Part shown: one piece after another, positions 30,106-37,732 of the stretch
Layout: each line of letters begins with the position of its first letter
Position numbering within the stretch: the stretch's first letter is position 1
NCBI GenBank assembly: GCA_900468625.1
Contig: UBUL01000010.1
Span: 1-64,000, forward strand
DNA: 64,000 bases
From: Hyphomicrobiales bacterium
Lineage (GTDB): Bacteria > Pseudomonadota > Alphaproteobacteria > Rhizobiales > Rhizobiaceae
Direction: 5' to 3'
Notes under the pieces: generated by a model
The model's input: the letters and a program-made list of their open reading frames with translations, nothing else
Told to the model about the DNA's origin: nothing
Database searches by the model: none
Program-made: the position numbers and the translations under genes

Positions 30106-30906
30106 ATGAGCGTCACCGTACTTGATCGCCCACGGCGGGAAGCCAGGAATGCCGCGTCGCAAGTTACGGGCGCCGCAGCGATCCATATCAAGGGTCTGGA
30201 GAAGAGCTTCGGCAGCAACCGCGTCCTGCGCGGCATCGATCTCGATATTCCCGCTGGCCAGTTCGTGGCCGTCATCGGCAAAAGCGGCTGCGGCAAGAGC
30301 ACGCTGCTGCGCATCCTGATGGGGCTTGAAGAGCCGACAGGCGGCCATCTGCACTTTGAAGCGGTCGATGGCGATGACACACAGCCCAATACGCGCATCG
30401 TCTTTCAGGAGCCGCGGCTTCTGCCCTGGCTTTCCGTCGCCGCCAATGTGGCTGTCGGCTTGGGGGAGGGCGTGCCGCACGATTTGTTGCGGAAGGAAAC
30501 GGTGTCGGTTCTCTCCGAGGTGCAGCTTTCCGAAAAGGCCGGCGAATGGCCGTCCAGCCTTTCCGGCGGACAGAAGCAGCGCGTGGCGCTTGCCCGAGCA
30601 CTTGTCAGCAGGCCCGGGATCCTTGCTCTCGATGAGCCGCTCGGTGCGCTGGATGCTTTGACCCGCATCAGCATGCAGGAACTACTGAACAGCGTCTGGC
30701 GCGAGCTTGGCTTTACGGCCGTGCTTGTGACGCATGACGTCGGCGAGGCCGTGCATCTGGCTGATCGCGTCGTCGTTCTGGATGAGGGCCGGATCGTGCT
30801 CGACCTTGCCATTCCCTATCCGCATCCACGCCCCTATGGCAATCCAGCCCTGGCGGAGCTTGAAGGGCAGCTGCTTGCGGCCATCCTCGGCGAGGCGCGC
30901 GGCTAG
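30106..30906 (+). CDS. ssuB: Aliphatic sulfonate ABC transporter ATPase
   Basis: A 266-residue ATPase: Walker [10 protein letters not shown] at 58-66, signature [15 protein letters not shown], Walker [13 protein letters not shown]. The ATG at 30106 follows a GAGGAAG ribosome site. It closes the ssuADCB cluster. Its TAG stop overlaps the stop of the convergent SRPBCC gene (shared CTAG), leaving no room for a terminator between the two units. Confidence 0.95.
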   Translation: MSVTVLDRPRREARNAASQVTGAAAIHIKGLEKSFGSNRVLRGIDLDIPAGQFVAVIGKSGCGKSTLLRILMGLEEPTGGHLHFEAVDGDDTQPNTRIVFQEPRLLPWLSVAANVAVGLGEGVPHDLLRKETVSVLSEVQLSEKAGEWPSSLSGGQKQRVALARALVSRPGILALDEPLGALDALTRISMQELLNSVWRELGFTAVLVTHDVGEAVHLADRVVVLDEGRIVLDLAIPYPHPRPYGNPALAELEGQLLAAILGEARG

Positions 30907-31379
30907 TTTACCTTGGCGTCATCCGCCTCGACGAAGAGCCTGAGATTATCGAAGCCGATTTCGGTGCCCACCAGACGGGAGCCGTTGTCGCTGTAACCGT
31001 CGAGGAAGACGACCTGTTCGACGAAGGTCATCTTCGTGCCACCGGGCTCGGCGGCGAAGCTGACCGTTGCCAGAGATACGGAAATTCTGACGTCGTCGAG
31101 CATCATGTCGAAGGCATAAATGAAGCGCTCGTTGTGAACGACGTCGATATAGCGCGCCTGATAGGCATGCACGATGCCGTCCGTCGAGGCGATGCGATTG
31201 CTTTCGCTGCCGCCGGTGCGGAAGTCGAGCTGGAATTCCAGCGGCTTCCAGTCGCCGTGACAGGCAAACCATTGCTGCTTCTGCTCGGGCACTGCCCAGG
31301 CATTGAAGACCTTCGGCAGCGGCGCCTTGAAATGACGTTCTATGGTGATCGTCGTATGGTCTGTCGATCGTGCGCTCAT
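30903..31379 (-). CDS. AHSA1/SRPBCC-family protein
   Basis: A 158-residue START-fold protein of the AHSA1 type ([28 protein letters not shown] at the N-terminus, [15 protein letters not shown] near the end). This type is often encoded with an ArsR repressor, as here: its ATG overlaps the ArsR stop by four bases. The ligand is unknown. It is the last gene of the GST-ArsR-SRPBCC operon and converges with ssuB with overlapping stops. Confidence 0.85.
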   Translation of the reverse strand: MSARSTDHTTITIERHFKAPLPKVFNAWAVPEQKQQWFACHGDWKPLEFQLDFRTGGSESNRIASTDGIVHAYQARYIDVVHNERFIYAFDMMLDDVRISVSLATVSFAAEPGGTKMTFVEQVVFLDGYSDNGSRLVGTEIGFDNLRLFVEADDAKVN

Positions 31380-31720
31380 TCGTCTGTCGTCTCCGTCGAT
31401 GTATCGGTCAGGAAGAGGTCGAGGCGGTCGAAGGTTCTGTTCCAGGATGCCTTGCGTTCGGCGATCCAGCGTTCGACGGTTGCCAGTGCCTCCTTGCGAA
31501 GATGGTAGGTGCGCACCCGGCCGGTCTTTTCCGACAGCACGAGGCCGCTCGTCTCGAGCACCTGCAGATGTTTCATCACGGTCGGCAGCGCCATGTCGAG
31601 TGGCTGCGCCAGTTCCGAGACGGATGCAGGTCCACGCCCGAGCCGATCGATCATGCCGCGGCGGCTCTGATCGGAAAGGGCCTGGAACATGCGGTCGAGC
31701 GCCAGCGGTTCTTCAAGCAT
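31376..31720 (-). CDS. ArsR-family transcriptional regulator
   Basis: A 114-residue winged-helix repressor: MFQALSDQSRRGMIDRL, then PASVSELAQPLDMALPTVMK with the recognition helix, then the wing (TGRVRTYHLR). No ArsR metal-binding Cys motif (CxC) is visible, so it probably senses something other than metal, as in many AHSA1-linked ArsR proteins. The ATG at 31720 overlaps the GST coding end by eight bases; the longer frame to 31759 would overlap more and begin with a basic stretch unlike the family. Confidence 0.88.
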   Translation of the reverse strand: MLEEPLALDRMFQALSDQSRRGMIDRLGRGPASVSELAQPLDMALPTVMKHLQVLETSGLVLSEKTGRVRTYHLRKEALATVERWIAERKASWNRTFDRLDLFLTDTSTETTDE

Positions 31721-32405
31721 TCGGCTTTTCCGGCCGGAACTGCGCCGGTAGCTTGTCACTATAAGGGTACATATGGAAATAGGGCGTGGCTTCCCGCAGG
31801 ACGCGGGCGAAGGAAGGGCGGTCGAGGAGGCGCTGATAATAGGCCTTCAGCCGATCATGCTCTCTGCCAAAGGGAACCAGGGTTTCGGCGTAGAACAGGG
31901 CCGGTGCGGCGGCGCAATCCGCCATGGTCACATCGTCTCCGGTGATCCAGATTTTACCGTCCAGCTGCTTTTCAACCATTCCATAGGCGGTGCGCAGCAG
32001 TGACTGCGCTTCGGCAACGCTCTGCACCCTCCGGTCCTTTTCTGGCCGGCGCACATCCGCGACGATCGCTTGCATCGGCTCCTGCACATAAAGGTCGAAG
32101 AAGCGATCCCAGAGCCGCACGCACAAGGCATCAGAGAGCTCCGTCGGCAGTAGTTGCGTTGCACCGGGATAATGCCGATCGAGATACTCGATGATGATGC
32201 TGGTCTCGGGAATGGTGCTGTCGAGAGCTTCGTCGCGAAGCACCGGAAATTTGGCGAGCGGCCAGAGGCGCACCAGCGAGGCTCGCGATTCCGTATTGCC
32301 GAGATCGATAATCCTGCTTTCGAACGGCGTCCCGTTTTCATAGAGCGCCATCAAGACCTTGTGGCAGAATGAGGCGAGGGGATGCTGATAGAGGACAAGG
32401 GACAT
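31713..32405 (-). CDS. Glutathione S-transferase family protein
   Basis: A 230-residue protein with an N-terminal thioredoxin-like domain (LVLYQHPLASFCHKVLMAL, containing a possible active-site Ser12/Cys14; PETSIIIEYLD for glutathione binding) and an alpha-helical C-terminal domain (GDDVTMADCAAAPALFY). It would conjugate or reduce substrates with glutathione in the cytoplasm. It heads the operon with ArsR and AHSA1 genes. The ATG at 32405 was chosen by homology to the family start. The upstream region holds two large inverted repeats. Confidence 0.9.
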   Translation of the reverse strand: MSLVLYQHPLASFCHKVLMALYENGTPFESRIIDLGNTESRASLVRLWPLAKFPVLRDEALDSTIPETSIIIEYLDRHYPGATQLLPTELSDALCVRLWDRFFDLYVQEPMQAIVADVRRPEKDRRVQSVAEAQSLLRTAYGMVEKQLDGKIWITGDDVTMADCAAAPALFYAETLVPFGREHDRLKAYYQRLLDRPSFARVLREATPYFHMYPYSDKLPAQFRPEKPNA

Positions 32406-32430
32406 GCGACGACCTTTCCGAGATCGAAGT

Positions 32431-32470
32431 TCGAGATGATACTTACCTAAGTGGCTAAGTATCATCTCGA
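32431..32470. promoter_or_regulatory. Operator-like inverted repeat 1 before the GST operon
   Basis: A perfect 15-bp inverted repeat (32431-32445 and 32456-32470, arm TCGAGATGATACTTA) around a 10-base centre CCTAAGTGGC. Its centre is exactly 50 bases from that of the next repeat. Likely a repressor site. Confidence 0.6.
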
Positions 32471-32486
32471 TTGCTGCCTTGCAAGA

Positions 32487-32514
32487 AAATAGTTATCCAA
32501 ATGGATAGCTATTT
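32487..32514. promoter_or_regulatory. Operator-like inverted repeat 2 before the GST operon
   Basis: AAATAGTTATCC and GGATAGCTATTT pair at 11 of 12 positions around AAAT. Its middle (CCAAATGG) resembles that of repeat 1 (CCTAAGTGG). Confidence 0.6.
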
Positions 32515-32535
32515 CCCTCGCTGCCGTCTGTCGTA

Positions 32536-33360
32536 TCAATCGGCGATGTAGCGTGCGATGACCAGATGGCCCGGCGTCGGCTGGCCGTCTTCCATGCGGA
32601 CATTGATGTCGGTGATTTCGACGAGTTCGAAGCCGGTGGCGGTCAGCCGCTCGCGTATATAGGCATCGGAATGGGCGAAGCGCTGATGCGGGCCGACCAT
32701 ATAAAGACGTCCCGCCATAGTGGCATCCGGCAGGGTCTCGGAGGAGAAGATGAAGAGACCTCCCGGCGTCATGTTCTCGGCGGCGCCGAAAAAGAGCGGT
32801 TCCAACGCGCCGAGATAGGGCAGGACATCAGTTGCGGTGATGAGATCGAAGGCATCTTCATCGTTGTCATCAAGGAAATCCTCGACCTCAGCGACAAAGA
32901 GCGTTTCGTAGACGTCCTTTTCATGGGCAACTTCGACCATGTTTTCGGAGATATCGATGCCGGTGATATCCTCGACGATATCGCGCAGCGTACCGCCCGT
33001 CAGCCCCGTGCCGCAGCCGAGATCGAGCATGCGCTTGAAGGGGCCGAGGCCGAGCGCCTGCAGACGTTGGCGAACGAGGACCGGCACATGGTAGCCGAGC
33101 TGTTCGACCAGCACGTCTTCGAAAACTTCGGCGTGCTGGTCGAAAAGGGTCTCGACATAGGCGTCCGGCGCCTTCACCGGCGTTTCGCCGCGGCCCATTG
33201 AGGCGATGCGGACGGCTGCGCCGCCATGGTCTTCCGGATCGAGGGCCAGGACCTCCTCATAGGCTCGCACCGCAGCGTCGATGTCGCCCGCTTTTTCCAA
33301 CGCCAAGGCGTGATTATAGGCTTTTGCGAGTGCGTCTTCGTCGATCTTCTTCTTTGCCAT
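32536..33360 (-). CDS. TPR-containing class I SAM methyltransferase
   Basis: A 274-residue protein. Residues 5-45 form one or two TPR-like helices (ALAKAYNHALALEKAGD and AAVRAYEEVLALDPED), and a class I methyltransferase fold follows with motif I MLDLGCGTGLTG at about 111 and the acidic ITGIDISENMVEVA. Such TPR-methyltransferase fusions are widespread in alphaproteobacteria. Its substrate is not known. It is a single gene, upstream of the GST operon on the same strand and separated from it by the inverted repeats. Confidence 0.85.
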   Translation of the reverse strand: MAKKKIDEDALAKAYNHALALEKAGDIDAAVRAYEEVLALDPEDHGGAAVRIASMGRGETPVKAPDAYVETLFDQHAEVFEDVLVEQLGYHVPVLVRQRLQALGLGPFKRMLDLGCGTGLTGGTLRDIVEDITGIDISENMVEVAHEKDVYETLFVAEVEDFLDDNDEDAFDLITATDVLPYLGALEPLFFGAAENMTPGGLFIFSSETLPDATMAGRLYMVGPHQRFAHSDAYIRERLTATGFELVEITDINVRMEDGQPTPGHLVIARYIAD

Positions 33361-33504
33361 GGATGCCGGCCCTTCCGTTTGTCACGCAGGCATTAAGACG
33401 CCTGTTCAGCTTTTGCAATGCTTGCCGTGCAGGCGCAGAATATCGTTTTCTGTAAAGGCGAATTTCGGAACCTTATCCGATAAAAGAACAAGGGAGGAAC
33501 GACA

Positions 33505-34230
33505 ATGGATACCGAATTGACCGCATCGAATCCGACAGGCGGTCCGCCGGAGCGAGGCCGCCCTTCCCTGCCGGCGACATCGGCCGAAATCACCAACACA
33601 TTGACCCATTATTACCGGGGCGAACTGGCAAGGATGACGAGCTGGCGCGACCGCATCGACCGAACCTCGAACTGGGCGATCACAGTGGTTGCGGCGCTGC
33701 TTTCCGTGTCGCTATCGACGCCCGCATCGCATCATGGCGTGCTGCTGTTCGGGATGATGCTGATAAGCCTGCTGCTGATGATCGAGGCGCGGCGATACCG
33801 CTTCTTCGATGTCTACCGCTCGCGCGTGCGGCAACTGGAGCGGCACTATTTTGCGCAGATCCTGGCGCCGCAGACCGACCCTACCGCAGACTGGGCGTCG
33901 CCGATTGCGGCGAGTCTGCGCGCTCCGCGGCTGCTGCTGAGCTATGCCGAAGCGGCGCAGCGGCGGTTGCGGCGCAATTATTGCTGGATGTATGCGATCC
34001 TGTTGCTTGCGTGGATCCTGAAGATTTCGACGCCGAGGCTTCAAACGGACGGCCTGACGCAGGAGCAGGCGCATTCATGGGGCTATATTGTAGACAACGC
34101 GGCTCTCGGACCGATGCCCGGCTTTATTGTTATCATTCTTGTCGCAGCCTTCTATACCGCCATTCTTTACGGCACGTTGCGTCGCGGGCCGGATGACGGG
34201 GATTTCGTGCATGGCGAGGCGCATGTTTGA
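33505..34230 (+). CDS. DUF2270 membrane protein
   Basis: A 241-residue protein with the conserved DUF2270 start (ITNTLTHYYRGELARMTSWR at about 30-50) and three to four predicted membrane helices (about 55-90, 160-175, 206-225). The RRYRFFDVYRSRVRQLER segment lies between helices and is probably cytoplasmic. AGGGAGG precedes the ATG. Family function unknown. Confidence 0.9.
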   Translation: MDTELTASNPTGGPPERGRPSLPATSAEITNTLTHYYRGELARMTSWRDRIDRTSNWAITVVAALLSVSLSTPASHHGVLLFGMMLISLLLMIEARRYRFFDVYRSRVRQLERHYFAQILAPQTDPTADWASPIAASLRAPRLLLSYAEAAQRRLRRNYCWMYAILLLAWILKISTPRLQTDGLTQEQAHSWGYIVDNAALGPMPGFIVIILVAAFYTAILYGTLRRGPDDGDFVHGEAHV

Positions 34231-34271
34231 TGCCGGCGATGTCGCCGCGCGGACAACGCCCGGCGCGATGT

Positions 34272-34538
34272 TCAGTGCAGGATGAACTCTCCCTTTACGG
34301 CGCGCCATTCGGTTGCTGAAATCAGCTTGCGATGGACATAGCGCACGGAGTGAAGCGGGCCGTCCAGCGTCTCCTGCCAGAATTTCAAGAATCCGTGCAT
34401 TTCCGGGAAATTCGGGGCGAGGTCATAGTCCTGCCAGATGTAGGTCTGGAGAAACTGGGGATGATCGGGCAGGCGGTAGAAGATCTGTGCCGTCGTCAAC
34501 CCATAACCCTGCAACTGCTTTTGCATGTCTTCGTGCAT
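34272..34538 (-). CDS. usg: Usg family protein
   Basis: An 88-residue member of the Usg family (TAQIFYRLPDHPQFLQTYIW; LKFWQETLDGPLHSVRYVH), first described next to trpF in Caulobacter and suggested to act with phosphoribosylanthranilate isomerase. Here no trp genes adjoin it: it converges with a DUF2270 gene and lies downstream of an amino acid ABC operon. Function remains unproven. Confidence 0.88.
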   Translation of the reverse strand: MHEDMQKQLQGYGLTTAQIFYRLPDHPQFLQTYIWQDYDLAPNFPEMHGFLKFWQETLDGPLHSVRYVHRKLISATEWRAVKGEFILH

Positions 34539-34690
34539 GAGCTTTCTCTTTGCGTTCCCATTTTTTCGTGACTCATGGTCACAGAGATATGGAAACAGCT
34601 GATGGTAAACTCAAGCTTTACAAAACTGTCATGACGATAATTTTATTACAGAAATCAATACGTTAGCAGCGACGCGGCGAGAGTGCTGCC

Positions 34691-34717
34691 AAATGCGGCG
34701 TTTCAGGCGCCGCATTT
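34691..34717 (-). terminator. Terminator-like hairpin after the amino acid ABC operon
   Basis: A perfect 10-bp inverted repeat (34691-34700 and 34708-34717, arm AAATGCGGCG) with a 7-base loop, just past the permease stop at 34724. The T-run is only three bases long. Confidence 0.6.
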
Positions 34718-34723
34718 GAAGGA

Positions 34724-35554
34724 TCAGCGTTTGAGGTGCTTGGTCAGCCGGCCTTCCATGCGCGCCCAGCCGTTGCGCATCAGCTCGACGATCACCAGGT
34801 AGAAAATCGCCGCCCAGAGATAGATCTGGTAGTCGTAGGTGCGTGAAAAGGCGTAGCGCGTCTCTCCCATCAAGTCGTAGACCGTGATGATGGAGACGGT
34901 TGCCGAGCTCTTGATCAGCAGAATGATCTCATTGCCGTAAGGTCGCAGCGCCACGATAAGGGCCTGCGGAATGATGATCTTGCGGAACGCGATCCATGTA
35001 TGGATGCCAAGGGCGCTGGCGGCCTCCCTCTGACCCTTCGGCACACTCTGGATGGCGCCTCTGACGATTTCCGTCTGATAGGCCGCTGTGTTCAGCGTCA
35101 TGGCGAAGACGCCGCAATAGAAGGGATCCTTGAAGAACCACCAGAGGCCTATATCCTCGAAGAACCAGCGAAAGCTCGGAAAGCCGTAATATACCATGAA
35201 TATCTGCGCCAGCAGCGGAGTGCCGCGGAAGAGATAGACATAGCAGTAGGTCAGCGTGCTCAAGATCTTGTTGCTCGACATGCGGGCGAAAGCGAGCGGT
35301 ACCGATAGGATTGCGCCGAGGATAAAGGATGTGGCGACGAGTTTGACGGTAATACCCAGACCATGCAGAAGCCTGGGTCCGTAGGTTTGGAGCTTGTCGA
35401 CGTCCCAGCCGAAGACGATCATCGCCAGCAGCGAAATGCCGAGAATGGCCCAAAGGGTCAGAAAGAAATAACCGGCGATGCGCGCCTTGGACAGCTTTCT
35501 GACCGTCTTCGGCGGTGCCGGTTGTGCCGCGATCAGAACTTCGGCATGGCTCAT
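34724..35554 (-). CDS. Polar amino acid ABC transporter permease (HisM/ArtM type)
   Basis: A 276-residue inner-membrane permease with five to six helices and the EAA loop (GQREAASALGIHTWIAFRKI IIPQ region, residues about 165-187). It belongs to the HisMQ branch that imports basic amino acids or opines. Its ATG overlaps the stop of the upstream permease (ATGA). Unlike complete systems, no ATPase gene follows; the next gene is usg. Confidence 0.9.
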   Translation of the reverse strand: MSHAEVLIAAQPAPPKTVRKLSKARIAGYFFLTLWAILGISLLAMIVFGWDVDKLQTYGPRLLHGLGITVKLVATSFILGAILSVPLAFARMSSNKILSTLTYCYVYLFRGTPLLAQIFMVYYGFPSFRWFFEDIGLWWFFKDPFYCGVFAMTLNTAAYQTEIVRGAIQSVPKGQREAASALGIHTWIAFRKIIIPQALIVALRPYGNEIILLIKSSATVSIITVYDLMGETRYAFSRTYDYQIYLWAAIFYLVIVELMRNGWARMEGRLTKHLKR

Positions 35555-36363
35555 CGATGGATCTCCGCACGTTTAGCCCATCGATCGAGATAGAAAAGGC
35601 CGACCGAGGAAATGACGGCGAGCGTCAGATAGAAAAGGCAGGCGATGGAATAGAAGGTGAAGGGCGCCTTGGTGGCGCGCACGGCGATGCCGGTCTGGCG
35701 GATGATGTCGGCAAGGCCGATGATGGACACATAGGACGTATCCTTCAGCAGGTTCATCCAAAGGTTCCCGAGGTTCGGCAAGGAAATGCGCACGAGTTGC
35801 GGTACGATGATAAGCCGCATGGTCCGTGCCCGATGAAATCCAAGGGCATCGCCCGCTTCGTACTGGCCTTTGGGAATGGCTTTGAACGCAGAGAGGAGGA
35901 CTTCCGAGCAATAGGCGGAAAAGACGATTGCCAACGCCACCATGCCGGCAGCGAACGCATTGATCTCGACGGGGCCATCGTAGCCGAACTTGGCAAGCAG
36001 CGATTGCAGGAGGATCTGCATGCCGTAGTAAATGATGAAAAGCGTCAGCAGTTCCGGCAGGCCGCGGAAAATCGTCGTGAAAACACCTGCCGCAAGCCGT
36101 AACGGCCTTTCTTCGGATTGCTGCGCAAGGGCGACAAAGAAACCGATGACTATGCCGAGCGGCAACGTCAGGACCGAGACGGCTATGGTTATCTTCAATC
36201 CGCCGGCCAGCTCGTCGCCCCAGCCCGTGTCGCCGCAAGCGAGCATGGTGTCCGGGCGGAACATGCTGAACACGGTGAACAGTCCCGCGGGACCGCACAA
36301 TGGATCAAAAATCGTACTCAACCAGGTCCACAAGGAACCAAGGGCGGAAAACAATCCGCTCAT
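35551..36363 (-). CDS. Polar amino acid ABC transporter permease (HisQ type)
   Basis: A 270-residue permease of the same family, with the EAA loop PKGQYEAGDALGFHRARTMR and about five helices. With the downstream HisM-type permease it would form the heterodimeric channel. It starts 219 bp after the binding-protein gene; a terminator hairpin and repeat copy C lie in that gap, so its expression is likely lower than that of the binding protein. Confidence 0.9.
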   Translation of the reverse strand: MSGLFSALGSLWTWLSTIFDPLCGPAGLFTVFSMFRPDTMLACGDTGWGDELAGGLKITIAVSVLTLPLGIVIGFFVALAQQSEERPLRLAAGVFTTIFRGLPELLTLFIIYYGMQILLQSLLAKFGYDGPVEINAFAAGMVALAIVFSAYCSEVLLSAFKAIPKGQYEAGDALGFHRARTMRLIIVPQLVRISLPNLGNLWMNLLKDTSYVSIIGLADIIRQTGIAVRATKAPFTFYSIACLFYLTLAVISSVGLFYLDRWAKRAEIHR

Positions 36364-36418
36364 GCTGCATTTCCCCTAGCGGCTTTTGCCGCGTTTCTGC
36401 TTATAATCTTCTCGTTGT

Positions 36419-36453
36419 CAAACAAAAACGGCGGAAGGGCAAGCTTCCGCCGT
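36419..36453 (-). terminator. Attenuating terminator between binding-protein and permease genes
   Basis: A 10-bp perfect stem (36428-36437 and 36444-36453, arm ACGGCGGAAG) with a 6-base loop, followed on the minus strand by TTTTTGTTTG. Its place inside a transport operon fits partial termination that keeps binding protein in excess. Confidence 0.75.
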
Positions 36454-36460
36454 CGTCTTT

Positions 36461-36566
36461 CCTAGAGTTTTTCCGCTTTTCCTCGGATCGCGAAAATGCT
36501 CTATCCCTTTGTTTTCACGCAATTCCGGACGGAAAACCGCTACGCACTTTTCCTGGAATTGCTTTA
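36461..36566 (+). repeat. Interspersed mosaic repeat, copy C
   Basis: Same block order and orientation as copy B: TTTTCCGCTTTTCCTCGGAT, CGCGAAAATGCTCTAT, AATTCCGGACGGAAAACCGC and TACGCACTTTTCCTGGAATT. It lies between the binding-protein gene stop and the terminator. Confidence 0.82.
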
Positions 36567-36582
36567 GGGAATCGACGGGCGA

Positions 36583-37365
36583 TCACTCGCCGTAGACGTC
36601 GAAATCGAAATACTTGTCCTGAATCTTCTTGTAGGTGCCGTTGGTGCGGATTGCAGCGATCGCGGCGTTCAGCTTATCCTTAAGAGCCGTATCGCCCTTG
36701 CGGACAGCGATGCCGGCGCCGGCGCCGTTGATGACCGGATCGATCTTCAGCGTTCCCAGCATCTTGCAGCAGTTGCCCGCATCGGACTTTACCCATTCCG
36801 ACAGCACGACCACATCGTCGATGGCGGCGTCGATGCGGCCATTGCTGAGGTCGAGCTTGTATTCGTCGGCCGACGGATAAAGCTTCAGCTCGGCATCCTT
36901 CAGGTGCGCCGAGGCGTAGTTCGCGTGCGTCGTGGACGACTGGGCGCCAATCGTCTTGCCCTTCAGAGCTTCGTCGGTGGCTTCCTTGAGGGTGGAGTCC
37001 TTCGGAACGGCGATGGCCGGCGGCGTATTGTAGTACTTCTTGGTGAAGTCGACGATCTTCTCACGCTCGGGCGTGATCGACATCGAAGAAACGATCGCGT
37101 CGAACTTCTTGGCCTGCAGGGCCGGAATGATGCCGTCGAAATCCTGGTTCACGAAGGTGCACTTGACCTTCATCTGATCGCAAAGCGCGTTGGCTATATC
37201 GATGTCGAAGCCGACGAACTTGCCGCCGGCATCGAGTGATTCGAACGGCGGGTAGGTCGCGTCGGTGCCGATGACGAGCGTGTCGCCGTCGGCGAGCGCC
37301 GCGCCAGCGACGAGCGACATCGCGGCGAAGGACGCGGCAGCAAGAAGACGAGTGGAGATGCGCAT
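36583..37365 (-). CDS. Polar amino acid ABC transporter, substrate-binding protein
   Basis: A 260-residue periplasmic binding protein of the lysine/arginine/ornithine and opine (HisJ/NocT) group. The signal peptide ends at about ALA-DG (residue 24). The mature start TLVIGTDATYPPFESLDAGG and GFDIDIANALCDQMKVKCTF are typical, and the DGIIPALQAKKFDAIVSSM segment forms the ligand cleft. Likely ligands are basic amino acids. The ATG at 37365 was set by the signal peptide. Confidence 0.92.
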   Translation of the reverse strand: MRISTRLLAAASFAAMSLVAGAALADGDTLVIGTDATYPPFESLDAGGKFVGFDIDIANALCDQMKVKCTFVNQDFDGIIPALQAKKFDAIVSSMSITPEREKIVDFTKKYYNTPPAIAVPKDSTLKEATDEALKGKTIGAQSSTTHANYASAHLKDAELKLYPSADEYKLDLSNGRIDAAIDDVVVLSEWVKSDAGNCCKMLGTLKIDPVINGAGAGIAVRKGDTALKDKLNAAIAAIRTNGTYKKIQDKYFDFDVYGE

Positions 37366-37732
37366 ATTGACCCTCTCTGTTGGTGCCGCCAGCTCATTAT
37401 TGTTTCTTGGCAGACGGCTCGAATGGAGCGGGCCGATGGCCCGCCGTGCGGCGATATTCGTACTTTTTTTTCGGAAATTGCAACTGGAATTACGAGGGCA
37501 GTCGCCTTTGCGCAATCCAGCGGCAACGAAAACGCGCCAAAGAGAAAGCTGAACGAAAGCTATCCGTTACGTTCAGCCGGGGTTAATTGCGGCAATCTCA
37601 TAGTTTGGGAACATATAGCGGCTTGCCGCGATTCAGCCTCACGAGAACCGAAAATTGGTCGGGATCTTAAGGCATCGCCTTGCCTGCTGAGATTCGCAAT
37701 TCGGCAGACGAAGATCATTAGAGGAGACCCAT
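37366..37732. other. Divergent intergenic region, 367 bp
   Basis: Lies between the amino acid binding protein and the OmpA-like gene. It should hold both promoters, but no convincing -35/-10 pair was picked. AGGAGA (about 37721-37726) is the ribosome site of the OmpA-like gene. GCGGC-TT-GCCGC (37618-37629) is a small hairpin. No gene is supported here. Confidence 0.5.

Noticed and set aside
34625-34660. CTGTCAT before usg as a half PHO box
   Set aside because: The second repeat is absent at the required spacing.
37608-37632. GGAAC-N16-CGAT, similar to a general-stress (EcfG) promoter before the OmpA-like gene
   Set aside because: The -10 part matches only three of four CGTT positions, and such partial matches are expected by chance.
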